DNA from: Termitomyces sp. T153
Taxonomy: Eukaryota; Basidiomycota; Agaricomycetes; Agaricales; Lyophyllaceae
Assembly (NCBI GenBank): GCA_018296165.2
Contig: JACKQL020000072.1
Coordinates: forward strand, 124,001 to 188,000
Length of the DNA stretch: 64,000 nt
Direction: 5' to 3'
How positions within the stretch are numbered: the stretch's first letter is position 1; every line of letters starts with the position of its first letter. Made by a program: the position numbers and the translations under genes. Below are positions 23,061 through 35,768 of this stretch, one piece after another. A model generated the notes under the pieces. That model saw only the letters and a program-made list of their open reading frames with translations. It did no database searches and had not been told where the DNA came from.

Positions 23061-23352
23061 CGTTTTCAACAAGTCAAAGTCTGACTTGACTGGTGTTTGA
23101 TTCTTACATAACCCATCATGGGAACGTAATCAGCAATAAGCGGAATCATAGATAAGATTATGTATGAGCGCGTCGAGCGACAAAGACTACATTTTGCAGA
23201 TATGATATATGTAAACAAAATTGATTCATTTGAGAGCCAAACTATAATAGTAATGAGTTCTGTAACTGACAGACAGTAAGTGCAAACAAGACTACTATCA
23301 TCTGCCAGACTACATGTATCTAGACTTGGCGCCACAAGTTATTTAGATCTGA

Positions 23353-26300
23353 TCAACATAAAGAGACTAGATCAAAATGAGTGAGTTTATTCATCTTGAG
23401 CTCAGAGAAAATACAAACACGTCTCAGTGATATAACCACCCAGTTGTCCTCCCATTTCAACCTTGCTGCGTGAGCTTCAATGTCTGAAATCATCACGGCT
23501 CTAAGCCATGGGTCCAATTCAGTACTCCAAATGCTTGCTCCCAATTCCTGATATTTTGAGTAAAGGTCAAAAGAGAATGAAGTTGAGGGCTTCAGATGAT
23601 ACCCAACAATCCATGTGCCATGAAGAGTTTGATCGTCCCTCACTACAGGAAACTCGAGAATGTTCTCAATCATAAATGGGGCAGAGACGTTTTGCAAGAA
23701 GACAAAGCTGTTGCCCTTGTGCTTCTCACAAGAGGTGTATGACAAGCCAAAGTGATGGATTTGAGATTTAATGACTGCTTTCGGAGGAATTTTGTGATAC
23801 GGCTTGGCACGTTCAATTGCCAGACCATATCCTTCGGGAAGTGGGGTTAATTTCCCTTTTAGAGTATCGTCATCATCATCATTTACTTCAGTCCTGTCAA
23901 ACAAAATGAGGGTAAAAGCATTGTCCTCTTCAGTCGCCAGGATCCCATGAGTCTGTGGTCGAACAAGAGTCTGAAACATGGACTCGCATTCTTTGATGAT
24001 GTTGGGGCAGGCCTGTTTGAGGAAGAGCCCTCTTACACTAGATGTCAGATGCCAAGCGTGCACAATTGTCTCTTCATATTCACCTGAACTGCGTGTTATT
24101 AATCGAAGCCAAATGAATACGTTGGTCTTACCTTTCTTGTAATTCGTTGACATTCGCTGCAATTGCCCAATTGCACGCTCAAAAGGAAAGGCCCACCAGC
24201 CTGAAGCAGGACCAAATAATTTGAGAAAATCAGGAATGTGGAAGGCCATGTGATGATTGGGGACACATTCATAGAATGGGAAGAGGCGAGCAAGCTCTGT
24301 TCAATACTCAGTCATGAGCTCCAAATAACACGCTCTATGATTTGCACTAGTCACTCGAGAAGTCGCCACTTGGACAGCCAAAGAAAGCAGCATTGTCAGA
24401 TGCAGGAGATTTTTCTTTTGTTCGTCACCATCCCACCATAAGCGGGTCAAAGATATGGGAAGATTTACACAGCCGACCATCCGCCATTGATCCGCTTTGA
24501 GCTTGGGCCCACTTGATAAGAGAGTTGTTGGGACTGAAGTCACCCAGGAAGGTCTGATAATATCTTCGAGGTCAGCCCAGATAGTCTCCATTTCATCTTC
24601 TGAGAAGATTTCCCCATGAAACAATGTGACATCGTGTTCTGGTTGCTGAAGTCGCTGGTAGAACAATCTAAGTCAACGTTGTTCATACACATTGACTGAT
24701 TTATACATACCCAGAGAAGGATTGCACGAGCATAGTCCTCTCTAGTCCCTTTATCTCCCAGCAATAGTTGAATACCTAATCCTGTCGCCATACGAATCAG
24801 GGCTTCTTTGCGCAAATTTCTCCATCTCTTGACTGCTTTATCAAAAGCCGGGCCTTCAGCGCTGAAATCAATGGGCCGTTGAAGCCACCAGCAAAACGTA
24901 TATACATCATTGAAAACCTTCGGCTCAGTCTCTGAATCCGGCTTGGGATTGGCTTCATTGTAGTGAAAATTCACCACAGTCAACTTTGCTGGAGCTCCCT
25001 TCTTGGTCTTGCACTTCTTATTGTTGGCGTCATAACCAAGGATGTTCTGGAAGTGCTCTTTAATCAAACCAAGAAAGAGATTATGCATAACATCAACAAC
25101 AAGGTATGTTGATGCCTTGTAGTACAGAAGCCGGAGAAGCTCGGTCCATCGCAAACCCGATTTGCCAACAAGAGCAGACGCCTCTTCTGGAGAAGAAGCC
25201 AAGAAGTAGTTCTCAGCCAAGTCTCAACATTCTTCATCAGTTCGGAATTTCCAGCATTTAACATCGAAATTGCTGAGTTTGTGAGATGTCCTGTTGCACC
25301 AGCAGCGGGAACAAAAGTACTCGTGATGGATTGAAGTAAAGCCTCCAACTTTTCGAACCATCATGAGATCACAAATTACAAGAACGATGGCACACAGAAT
25401 CAGTCGACCGTAAGGGAAGTCGGCGGTCTGGCTAAAGGCAACACCTGACCAGAGATCCAAGAATTCATTGATGATGGGGCACAAGTATGGGTTCATTCCG
25501 TCCAGTTGGGCCTCAGGTTCCTTGGGGCCAGGAATGATGTGGATAAACATGTTCTCTGGTCTATACCGTTCCTTGATAGGTAAATTCAAGCACGCAATGC
25601 ATATCATGCCAATAGAGATCTTCTTTCCGGCTTGTTTGTTGCCCAAAGGGTTGAAGAAATCCACACTGAGTGAGAAAAGATAATGACCAGCATTTTCACC
25701 TCCATAGACGCTAAAGTGAGATTTTCCATCGGGGCCTTTGAAATTTTGGATAGCAGAACCTTGAAAGATGTCCCTTAGTATTCCATCAGAAGGCATTTCC
25801 ATCCACTTCCAAGCCTGATCCATCTTTCTTTCATATGATTCTCGCGAGAGTAACCCGGCAAACCAATCTTTAAAGTCAAATACAATGTAAGGCCGGATGG
25901 GAACGTAGATGTCCAGTCGGCGGGTTCCTATTGACTTAGGACGAACGAGCAATTCTTCGCAGAGAACACCATGCCGAACAGCGTCACACTGTAAGGGGTA
26001 GACAGGTACTTTGCTGTGATCACCTGCTTTAACGTCGGGGAATTTGGGCCTGTAAATCGCATGACACTTTGGACAGGAAGCGTAAACCAAGGACTTTCCC
26101 TCTATGCGAAGGGGTTTCATAGTGGTGTGAATATTGACAGGAAATTTATCAAGGACGCCAGCGATGGGACGCGGAATAGATGGGAGAAAGGAAAAAGCGT
26201 CGCTTATGATTTTACTGCACATCTGGAATATCCAGACAGTTCCCCTACGAGGAAGGCGTAGGACAACATGGCAGACGGTGATCATGAAGACCACAAGTTG

Positions 26301-27038
26301 GAGGAAAGGTACCACTTTGCTAAAGCCGAGGAAAAAATGGTCACCTGAGGAAGAAAGAATCAGAGAACAATTCATGCACATTGCCATTGGTGACTCACTC
26401 GTGTTGAATTGACTGTGTGCGAGCGCCAGTGGCTCTGCAATTCGTGTGTCTAGCGCATTTGTCCATGACTCCGTTGTCTTGTTGAGAAAGCGCTGAACAT
26501 CCTGCTGTAGGGTGTCAACAACGCCGTGCATGTGCATGATGGCAGGAGTCTTGACTCTTCCAATGGTACGTAAACATGTAGTTTGCTCAACTAAAGTTTG
26601 CTTGATCGATTCTAGCGCCATAAGCTTGTCCGCGAACATATGGTCGCCTGCGTGAAACGGAGCCAAACCAATCACTTGCACCTTGGTGCGCAAAGATTCA
26701 AGTACACCCTCAATCTCGTTGAGACCAGCGACGAGTTTGCTCGCCCTGTTAATTGGTAAATTTGGCTTATCACTGGTTACAGGCGGAAACGTTGCCGGAT
26801 GCGCCGCAATATCGCTCAGCGAAAGATTGTTCATAGCAATTGCTATCTCAGCTTCGTGAGCCTTCAAGGCTCGTGCTTCGTATGCTAAGGCACGATCACC
26901 TAATCTCTGAGCCTTGTCCTCCTTTTCATGATTTCAAAGTGTCCTGGCGTCAACCAAGGTGCCACAGGTGCCGTCTGGAAGCCGATTCAGATGGCATTTG
27001 AATTTTGTGCAAGTGCAGATTTTGTCTTTCGGCAACAT
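23353..27038 (-). pseudogene. Tnp2-family (CACTA/EnSpm) transposase, with two in-frame TGA codons
   Basis: From MLPKDKICTCTKFKCHLNRL at 27,038 the frame gives the cysteine head typical of mushroom Tnp2 proteins, then an in-frame TGA at 26,934-26,936. The next open part (to 25,224) has CPKCHAIYRP, PYIVFDFKDWFAGLLSR and CPIINEFLDLWSG. A second TGA stands at 25,224-25,226, followed in the same frame by ENYFLASSPEEASALVGKSG and YKASTYLVVDVMHNLFLGLI, the D-x-M-H-N-L-F-L-G signature of Tnp2. After an intron come VTLFHGEIFSEDEMETIW, PSWVTSVPTTL and FGPASGWWAFPFERAIGQLQ, ending SLC at 23,353. Both TGAs sit where an arginine (CGA) would fit, so C-to-T change is likely. The segment near 26,140-26,400 has odd composition and may hide an intron. 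Tnp2 proteins cut and join CACTA elements, matching the CACTTCAGG ends. Confidence 0.8.
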
Positions 27039-27139
27039 CAAAGAGGTAGTAAAAGGGAGGGTGGCGATCGTAAGTAGCCAAGAGACAAAATCAATATGCA
27101 GACTAAGTGAGATAACATCTGGTGGAAACATCAATTAGT

Positions 27140-27545
27140 ATGACAAAGGTTCGCCATACAATGCTCTGTGGAAACAATTGAGAACCTCCTGCACCCTGTG
27201 CCCTGTCCCCTTCGAAATTATAGCTTAGTCAGCACATTTCATGCATATGAAAGGAAGGGCTGTAACTGCAGCCTGGGCCTGCTTCCAAGAAAATCTATGT
27301 AAGGAGTTGAAATCAAACATGTGCCAAGCGGGGATAACAATAAGCATACCGATTGTTATTGGACTCTTTTAGGCAGTCATTTTCTTTGTCCCCAGAAAGA
27401 CAAAGGGTTTCACAAGTTCCCGTACATGTGCGGGGCACAATACATGTGATAATGAAGAACAGATACTCATTAATATTCACATGATGAGAAGTTCAGTACC
27501 TCATACAACTTCATTTTCAAATTTTTCAAAGGTAACAAAATACAA
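27140..27545. other. Spacer between transposase and WD40 gene
   Basis: Lies upstream of the minus-strand transposase and downstream of the WD40 gene stop. It would hold the transposase promoter. No further structure was recognised. Confidence 0.4.
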
Positions 27546-29466
27546 TCAGATATTGAGATCGACAACGTGAAACGGCACTTCTACATCATCCACCTCGGCA
27601 GACTCTTCCTCTGATAACTCCGGCTTTGTGGTAGTAAAACTCTCCACCGTCAGGCGAGTAACCGTAACAAATCGAGTGATTGTGGAGACCTCTTTGGCCT
27701 GTGCACTAGTGATGGTCCAGATCGTAGTGTAAGATTGGGCACCGACCGCCTGGGTAACATACGAGAGGGTGACCGGACTCGCACTTTGCTCTGCGATATT
27801 ACTATCTACAGAAATAACGGGGGAGAGCACTGTATGTTCAATGGGTTGAGTGAAAGCGTCTGGAGCCGCACGATGGTGGGTGGCAAGATCTTGAGCGTTT
27901 GACTTGAAAAGCTGCACGGTTAGCGCTCTGACACCAGGGATGGGCTAGGGAGTGCGAATTTAGTACACAAAAAGATATCAAGGGAGGGGCAAGTAAACAA
28001 ACATTGACAAAGGGGACAGCCATCATTGGAAACAGTACCCACAATAACACAGCGGCATAGAGGACGCAGTAAGCAGCTTGTTTTGCAATAGAGAACCACT
28101 TTGCATAAACCACCATGAAGCCCGTTGCAAGCGGTTCATTGGCACTTTCGAAGGGCTAGATGACAAGTTGGTGAATGCAGACTTGATAGTGAATCAGAAC
28201 TACGCACCTCTTTCACCCACATATACACCTCAAAACCTCCCAAACTGGAGCCACCTATGATCATATCATACCCATCTTCATGTTTGGCGACTGCAATGAC
28301 TTGCATGAGTCCTAAGATACCATGAGCACAAATCATCAACCAGGGTTATATAACTCACCAGATCCAGACAACTTCTGCAATATTTTCTGAGTCACTGTGT
28401 CTACCACGTAGACCATTCCATGATTGCTGCCGCACACGATAATTTTGCCTTCTTCTACAAATACTCCTTGAATGATTCTACACCGGGTAGATGTAACACC
28501 TGGTATTGCTTCGGCTGGAGTACCAGGAAATCGGTGGAGTTGAAAGTGGCCTTGGGTGAGATTATGAGTGAACAAGAGGTCTTCACCAGGCGAAAGGGCG
28601 GCATGACCTCTGGAAGAGGCAGTCAATAATGCGGAGGACAATGGTGAGAAAAAGCACACATTGCACTCGTTAAATGCTTTTGCCACAGCTGGTTGGAGGT
28701 TTGAGCATCGATGCAAAGGCTGTAAAGGGTAAACTTGGATTCAACGTTGACCGTTCAGATACACCTACATTTCGCTGTTTTCAATCTTGGTGAGCAGTAT
28801 ATTCTGGCTACCAGCACCAAAGAGCTTGAGGCTTGCAGGGATGGCATCAGCCGTGGGTGGAATGACCCACAATTCCGTCATGTCAACTGCTGGGGGTTAG
28901 ACAAAGATGGGGTGACATAACTGCCAATACTTACCACCTGCACTGACGCTAAACAATTTGATTGTACCATTATGGCTAGCGACCACAAGTTGCTGGTTAG
29001 CATCATCACAAGCCTGGGTGGCAACGCTATTGTTGAACTCAAAGATATTGTAGACCTTGGAATACCTCTGAGAGAACCACTGGGACCATGATCAGGGAGG
29101 GACGACATTTCAACTCGAGATGACGTACAGAGGTTGAATTTGCACGGGGAATAAGGCAGATTGATCCTCGAATGGTCCCGACGCATATAGATTCACCCTT
29201 GTTACCAGCAGCATTTATAGTGAGACAAGTCAGAGTGGTGACTTTGCCCCACGTCTTATCGTAGAGGGTTTGTAGGGAGGAGAGATCCTTTGTGGAATAG
29301 ACATGGACATGTCCATCATCGCCTGAGAAATGATCAATTTGTGTAGTCAAGGCAAATTGAAAGACCTACCTCCTATTAAGACCATACTTGAATTGTTAGT
29401 GAAGGTCACAGCACTAACTGGGCCTTTGCTGCCTCTGAGGTCACCCTGAAGCTTGTATTCAGAAGT
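27546..29466 (-). CDS. WD40/beta-propeller protein with C-terminal membrane segment
   Basis: Exons read SEYKLQGDLRGSKGPVSAVT from 29,466, then GDDGHVHVYSTKDLSSLQTL, VASHNGTIKLFSVSA, a longer exon with IIQGVFVEEGKIIVCGSNHG and VYVVDTVTQKILQKLSG, and EDGYDMIIGGSSLGGFEVYM. These are blades of a WD40-like propeller, a scaffold for protein contacts. A hydrophobic segment follows (YCVLYAAVLLWVLFPMMAVP, about 28,075-28,015), then a polar tail with TRFVTVTRLTVES and an acidic end, stopping at 27,546. The start codon is unresolved: the first exon begins at a splice acceptor and no in-frame ATG lies between it and the divergent gene. One junction near 28,720-28,770 does not keep frame in my reading. 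Similar WD40-plus-membrane proteins are known to me from mushrooms without a defined role. It is probably cargo. Confidence 0.55.
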
Positions 29467-29694
29467 CTGGCAAGGGGCAGAGGTCAAAAGGAGGGTAGAA
29501 AATGAGAAACTGATGCTGACAAGCGTGCAAGAGTGAAGTGGATAATCCCTTGTCAAAAATTGGGTGCGATTACATAACAATGAAACAAAGGTCTTTGTTG
29601 TCGCTTTAAGGCTCAAAGCGCGTTTGTAAATCAATAGAATTATATATAACGCGCGCCAGGAGATGGAAATGTATCTGTTTCCTGGAAAACTACA
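29467..29694. promoter_or_regulatory. Divergent intergenic region with TATA-like box
   Basis: Lies between the minus-strand WD40 gene and the plus-strand gene starting at 29,695. A TATATATAA-like string stands at about 29,639-29,648, some 50 bases upstream of the plus-strand ATG; it is nearly symmetrical and could serve both directions. Confidence 0.4.
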
Positions 29695-30385
29695 ATGAAC
29701 CTCTATGTTGAAAGACCTTTTCCCTTGACTGCATCTCAAATCAAGTTTACAGTTCTTCCGCCCGCCTCGCTGCCCCCAACTGCTCCAGGCATGGAGTTTG
29801 GTGATTACATTTTACACCGCAATAACCCTGGGAACAAGAGTGATGGAGAACCTGAGGTTGAGCCTCGCCGCTCCCAGAGGTGTTCGGGTAAGAAATTTCT
29901 CTGGCCCAATGGCGAACCAGGAAGGCCCAACAGTGGTGGGTTCAATTTGAGCTCGGAGCTTGTCAAGACTGGTTGGACTATCCAAACTGTTGAACGCTTT
30001 TTGGTGGGCAGTCATACAAGATCAACTTACATAATGACCTGATTTTCTGAACAGGAAGATGTGTACGAATTGGCCAAAAAGAAATTGGATTTGACCAAGA
30101 GCTATCAAAAGCAGGATAACAACGAGATAAAGAAGTTATGCAAAGAGGTACACGTGGACAGTTCAAGATGAGGCTCGAATAACCTCATCTTAATGCGTTC
30201 GGCAGATTATGAGGGACAAGAACTGGCTTCATCTAAAGGACTACGAGAATTGCTGGCCAGTAACTTCCTTGCTGAAGTTGAAACTGAAGAACGGCACTGC
30301 ATCAGCTTGCAGGCAAGAGATGAGGGCTACCCATGAGCGCTTGCAAGCTGCCATGAACAGAAGGGGAATAAGCCCAGATACTTAA
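29695..30385 (+). CDS. Intact three-exon gene of unknown function
   Basis: Exons 29,695-30,003, 30,055-30,147 and 30,206-30,385 join in phase at GT-AG introns of 51 and 58 nt and give a 193-residue protein without stops. It starts MNLYVERPFPLTASQIKF, has a proline-rich head, a basic/acidic middle (EPEVEPRRSQRCSGKKFLW), then a charged helical second half (VYELAKKKLDLTKSYQKQDN, IMRDKNWLHLKDYENCW). No domain is recognised. Cysteines are few and there is no signal peptide or membrane segment. Unlike most of its neighbours in the element it has no nonsense codon, so it may be expressed. It is divergently placed to the WD40 gene. It could be an accessory protein of the element or captured cargo. 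Confidence 0.6.
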
Positions 30386-33046
30386 TTATTATTATTGTAA
30401 CGTAGGTGGGAATGAACATGGCGCTTGAAGCTCGGCGAGAGGATAGGGGAGACCCTACTCTGGTGGATCAGCGCGCCAGGTAGATGGTCCATATGGATGC
30501 AATGGATAGAATTTGGAGACGTCAATTGCAATGGGTAGATTTTGGAGACGTTAGAGTATGAGGGGAGAATGACCAGAGTTTGGGTGAACCCAGAACTCAA
30601 GAGGCAGTGATAGAGCTTGGGTGAAACCCAGAACTCAAGGGGAAGTGATAGAGCTTGCGTGAACCCAGAGCTCATGCATATGGTTGTTTTCAAGTCCGAC
30701 TTTGCTCGTGTTTGATGATTCCAAGACATCAGATCTTATCTATATCGTTCATCTGGATTACGGAACCATCAAATGCCATCAAAGTTTGGACTTTGAAATT
30801 TGGACGTTGGACTGTCACGACCATTGATGAGCTCTGGGTTCACCCAAGCTCTGTCCCTTCATCGCAAGTTCTGATTCTGCGTTCGTATAAAATGATCTTC
30901 ATTTATTGCCATTGTGAGATCGCTCAACACTCATCCTTGCTCATAACAAATCTTATCTATATCATTTATCTGGAATGTCCAATGCTGGCCAAAGTTTTGG
31001 ACTTCAAACTTTTGCCTGTCATGACCATTGATGAGCTCTGGGTTCACCCAAGCTCTGTCCCTTCATCGCGAGTTCTGGGTCTGCGTTCGTTGTTTCTACC
31101 TACTGTCTGTCACTTACAGAACTCATTACTATTATAGACATTCACTTTCAAATCAATCAATTTTCTTCTATCTAGATGTTGTGTGCAATTGCCATTGTGA
31201 GATCGCTCGATGCTCATCCTCGCTCATAAGGAATCTTATATATATCGTTCATCTGGAATATGTAACCGTCCAATGCTGGCCAAAGTTTTGGACTTCGAAC
31301 TTTTGCCTGTCACGACCATTGATGAGCTCGGTCCCTTCCTCACGAGTTGTGGGTTCACCCAAGCTCGTTCACTCCCTTATGAGTTCTTGGTTCACCCTAA
31401 CTCTCTCATTTCCTCTTGAGTTTCCAATCCATGAACCCAAACTCGCTCACTTCCTCCTGACTTGTAGCCTGATGCTTGGGACGTGCGGTGTTTTTTTCTT
31501 TGTACATCTTCACCTCCTGTGAATAATCCAATTCCTCGAACTGACTCAATGTTATCTAAAAGTTCCAAGACCTAAGGCGACCACTTCCAAATATGAGATT
31601 CTGTGGCCAACATCATCTTATTGCTCATCCTCAGTCATCGCGTTTCCATTCCGGTATACTCGTCTTGGTAGATGACACAGTCTCCAGATGTTGCTGCAGC
31701 ACCACATGGATATCACGTTTGATTTCTTCGAGGTGTGGTCATTGAGACTTATATTTGCAATTCAACCAGACCTGCCCCTTGTACTTCCCCGTTAGCAGAA
31801 TATGGATTTGACGCCCCTGCCGGAGAGGACAACGACATCGCGAAGAGGCAAAACTTGATGACACAATTTCAGACGGTGCTAGAGCACCACATGGATATCG
31901 TGTTTGATTTCTGACTACGAAGAATATATCCCCATGCTCTCGAAGTATCGAAACGACAACGACTTTGCGAAGAGGTAAAGCTTGAATGGCTCTCTATCCT
32001 CAAGTCAGAGTCTCTTGCCATCCTTACCGCTCTCCCAACTAAGTTCATCACGATGTACAATGCTGTAGCTGGGCTAATGCCACTTGACAACTGCACAGTT
32101 ACTTCGCTGGTCCATCACCCTGGAAAACACAAGGGAAAACAAGCAAGACGGGATACAGGAATTGGGCAACTGAGTTACTCAGCTTCTTGACAAGGCAGAT
32201 TCGGGCAAGGCAGGAGGAAAGTTGGTACTGGATACACTGGTGGAGCGTGTTCATGAGGTGGGGTGAGCGGAGCAGTTGCAGATGGCTGTGGAGGCCATGG
32301 GAGGTGTGAGAGCATTGTTTAAGGCGAATACGGATATGTGATGGAGGAATGAGTGGTTGGTGGTTTTGGATTTATTTGTTTATACTTGTACTTCTCATTT
32401 ATGGGTATCATCTTAAATAGAAATTAAGCATACGTTGCATCACGTTCAACAAGCTCGGGTAAAGCGTTAGAAACACATTCATATCCAGCAGAGGTGTGAT
32501 ATCGTATAGCCCTGTTTGGAATTACGGTCTGTCACTTACAGAACACTGTGTGTATATTTCGCTCTCAAATAAATAAATTTTCTTCATGCCCATGTCAGAT
32601 ACCGCAAAATATGTAGTCTGCGTGCAATTGGTATTGCGAGATCGCTAGACGCTCATCCTCGCTCATACATAATCTTATCTATGATTATACTTATCGCTCA
32701 TCGTGTTCCCATGATGGCTTATGTAAGTACCAAATACCAGTCAAGTCGGACTTTGGCTTTTTGAAACGACCCATGAGCTCTGGTTTCACCCAAGCTCTGT
32801 CCCTCCCTCACGAGTTCTGGGTTCACCCAAGCTCGTTCTCTTTCCCTTGAGTTCTGGGTTCACCCAAGCTCTATCACTCCCTCTTCCAAGCTCTGATCAT
32901 TATCCCCATATACTAGTGTTCTGGAATTTTATCCACCTCGTTATAATCATCTTTCTGTTGCAAGGCTTGGTACTTGCCCAGACCTCTCTATAATTGCATT
33001 TTTCGTAACATTTTTATCTGAGTCCCACCAACTATAGACAGAAACA
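30386..33046. repeat. Gene-free interior with motif clusters and degenerate 3'-flank copies
   Basis: GGGTGAACCCAG-type motifs occur near 30,580, 30,615 and 30,655, then in the opposite orientation near 30,835, 31,045, 31,350 and 31,385, and again at 32,775, 32,815 and 32,850. Parts of 30,890-31,440 and 32,510-32,890 are degenerate copies of the roughly 400-base sequence that follows the transposase and the coiled-coil gene. At 31,600-32,350 there are short coding-like pieces in mixed frames that I cannot assign. A possible TATA element for the next gene was not found. Confidence 0.6.
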
Positions 33047-35768
33047 ATGAATAGAGAGTAAGTTTTGCAACTCGATATACTGCTGAGCATTGTTAACACC
33101 AACTTTATAGATTGGATAAAAGTTCTGGAAACATCGTCGTTTACCAGGGTGATTTATACTATTTGCCAAACTGCAGTCGCTCGATTTCTCTCCCACCTCA
33201 AGATCCCAAAATTGGAACGGAGTATAGCATCTTTCAAAGCAAGACTTCTCGTACAGACGATTTTACCGAGCCTTTCTGGTGGACAGAGGCATATGGATGG
33301 CTTGCATTTGTCTCCCGTAAACCTTCATATACCGGTCCTCTTTTCAAACGACTTGCCAAAGTTCCAAGCTTGGAACGCGCTAAAGATGGGCGAGACCAGT
33401 TTGTTCTACCTTCAGAAATTAAGGATTCCTGGGTCAAGTTAGATTGGTGGCTGAATTGTGCGACAACTATCCTAGCCAAGAACTTCGAGGCTTCGGTAGT
33501 TCGCCCCTTCTCTCCCTGGTCTATGGGCTATGTTGATGGACGCTACAGCTATGGGCATACTTTGTCTCGAATCTATAAGGCTAGAGACTGGTTTTCGATT
33601 TGGATGGGATTGCTGTCCTATCTCATTGCTAAAGCCAAGTCAGCCAACGCAACTGATACCGATGTATATTGGCAAGTTGCACTTTGCGATAATGGTTTCC
33701 CAATCGAAACAGTAGACGCGCTTCAGGCTTCGACAGTTTGCGACTTCTCCCCAAACACCGAACGCGCCGGCGTATTCCTTGATATAACCAGTAAAGACAC
33801 AAGGCAACCAGCTATAGAGTGGTTTCTCAAGTACAACATTCCGGTCTGGTATTGATGGGGTTCTAAAGAGGTGGCCATCTCTTCCCTCACTTATTTGGCA
33901 CCCACTGCGAGCCAGATGCAGCGTACGGTGCTGGCTTTGACCAATCCTGTGCACGAGACATGCACACTGAGCAAACAACTCCACCCATCCACGCAGACGA
34001 CAAAACGGCCTGAGTATGAAGCTTTTCTTTCTGCTTGAGACGAGCATAACGCTCGACATCTCTTGTCTGAGACTCCTGCTGCTTGACAGACCCGTTTGAA
34101 CAGAGAGCAATGGCCACCAACAGTCAGCGCTCAAGTCTTTGAATGGTCTTGTAGCGAGGAGGACAAAAATGTGTGGTGCCGCGTTCAAGTGCGCAAGGTG
34201 GATAGAGCAGATACACTTGGACAATATAGTGAGGCACAGAAGCGCTACAATTCATTCTCGAATGAGTGGGATTGCTGCGAGGAATTTGGTCCTAGCGATT
34301 GTGATTACAAGGCCGAGTTTGAGGAATTTTACGCTTTCCCAGAAGAATCAACCAATTCCTGCAATACACTTGAGCCTCCATATGATAATACTAAGGTTCC
34401 AAGGGTTCTCAGTCCTTCAGATCAGCCAGCGCATCTTTCGGAATCTGAACGCCTCAACGTGCCCCGCGTTCATCCCCTTCAGCACGCTGTCGTTCTTTCA
34501 GAGCCAGTGGTGCCAGAATCGCCAGCGTCGCCTGAATTGTCGTCGGAGCCCATACCCATTCCGTCATCATTGTCAGACTCCAGGTCAATCGACATCTTGC
34601 AACAGGAAATTTTGGAAATTCTCGTCTTACACTATGGCTTTACTCCACCTCTTCCTCTTCCATCCTCACACCCCTCGCTGGCAAGCGTGGCAGAAGCCAG
34701 TCAACTTGTTTATTGGCTAGGTTTGGGATCGGTTGAGTGCCAGCCTCACATTATGGCAGTTCCATGTGCAGCTCTGGCAAGGTCTTACTTGGAAGGCATT
34801 ATTGCAGGACAAAAACCCAAGGATGATGAGTGCAATTTCAACGTTCAAAGCCGTGTCTCTCTGTCAATGTCCGAGCGGTCCAAATACTTACGCATTGTCG
34901 TCAATGATGATGATCAGTCTCAATTACTGTACATGTTTGACTTTGGGGACAAATCTGAAATGCCATGGAAGCTGACATTGACTACTGCAGCGGATGCATT
35001 GATGGTGTGTTGCCTTGATTCTTGGCTTTGTGAGTCAGATGTTGCCAAGTATCTCTTCCAGCATGGAATCCCGTTTCGAACTTGTCTTCCTCTTGAACTT
35101 GCTTCTAGAGCACCATGCCAATCCCTGCCACCTTGTGTCCTACCTACATGATTGTCTGATTCATCATTTGGGATGGAGGATTACAATTCTTATCTGAGGC
35201 AACAGGAGTCCCTTTTGAATCAACCTCATGCGCGTGCTGCATTGATGCGAGGGGGTTTAATTTGGCGATTGAGTGCGTCTGTCGTTAGTTTTTCAACAGT
35301 CCTTCAAGGTCCTACGGGTTGGTCATTGGTCCCAAACACAATGCTCAGAGTTTGCGACCCAAAAACCAATAGAAGATTCATCGACGACACTTTGACTGAA
35401 TTGGAGTTCAACCTTATTTCTGGTGTGTATGTATGTTACACCAGTGAGATTTTCCTTCTGTTATCGAATTTCCGGTTCTCACTTTCTTTTAGGATTTGGT
35501 CATCAAACGGTGCTCCATTCCTGGTTTCCCACAATGAAGACCTCTGAAGCTAGCGGGGAAGAATATGGACGCTGGAGTGGAAATCGCAAGCATACCCTCT
35601 CTAGACAACTGGCTGAGATCACGAATACTAGTTCTCAAACAAATTCTTGAGGGCCCATCAGCTCAAAGAAATGGCGCGATCTCTTACGTGGCAACAAAGA
35701 GATTCGTCGTATTAAAGACACTATGGAGTCGTGGTCCCGATCATTCATCGAACAGTACTTATCAAAGT
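33047..35768 (+). pseudogene. Large mushroom-specific family protein, five in-frame TGA codons
   Basis: A four-codon first exon (33,047-33,057) and an intron to 33,110 lead into ELDKSSGNIVVYQGDLYYLP, then FWWTEAYGWLAFVSRKP and FLKYNIPVWY. The frame continues after TGA at 33,853 (WGSKEVAISS), through TGA at 34,036 and 34,084, into LNREQWPPTVSAQVFEWSCS, YNSFSNEWDCCEEFGP and a long middle part. TGA at 35,149 follows, then YNSYLRQQESLLNQPHARAA and LQGPTGWSLVPNTMLRVCDP. After an intron comes GFGHQTVLHSWFPTMKTSE, one more TGA at 35,648 and KKWRDLLRGNKEIRRIKD to about 35,768. From memory this whole architecture is a recurrent Agaricomycete family of unknown function, with arginine at most of the TGA positions. 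It is likely an accessory gene of the element that has decayed by C-to-T change. Confidence 0.6.

Larger units (their letters stand above)
21356..23410 (+). repeat. Inverted arm block B, left copy
   Basis: Begins at TGGTTGCCGATGTTTTGG and matches 41,585-43,645 in inverted orientation for about 2.05 kb. It contains a small coding fragment, a 171-bp tandem duplication, many copies of the GAGCTTGGGTGAACCCAG motif, and the shared 3' flank of the transposase gene. Homology runs past the transposase stop (23,353) into its last roughly 55 coding bases. Confidence 0.9.
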
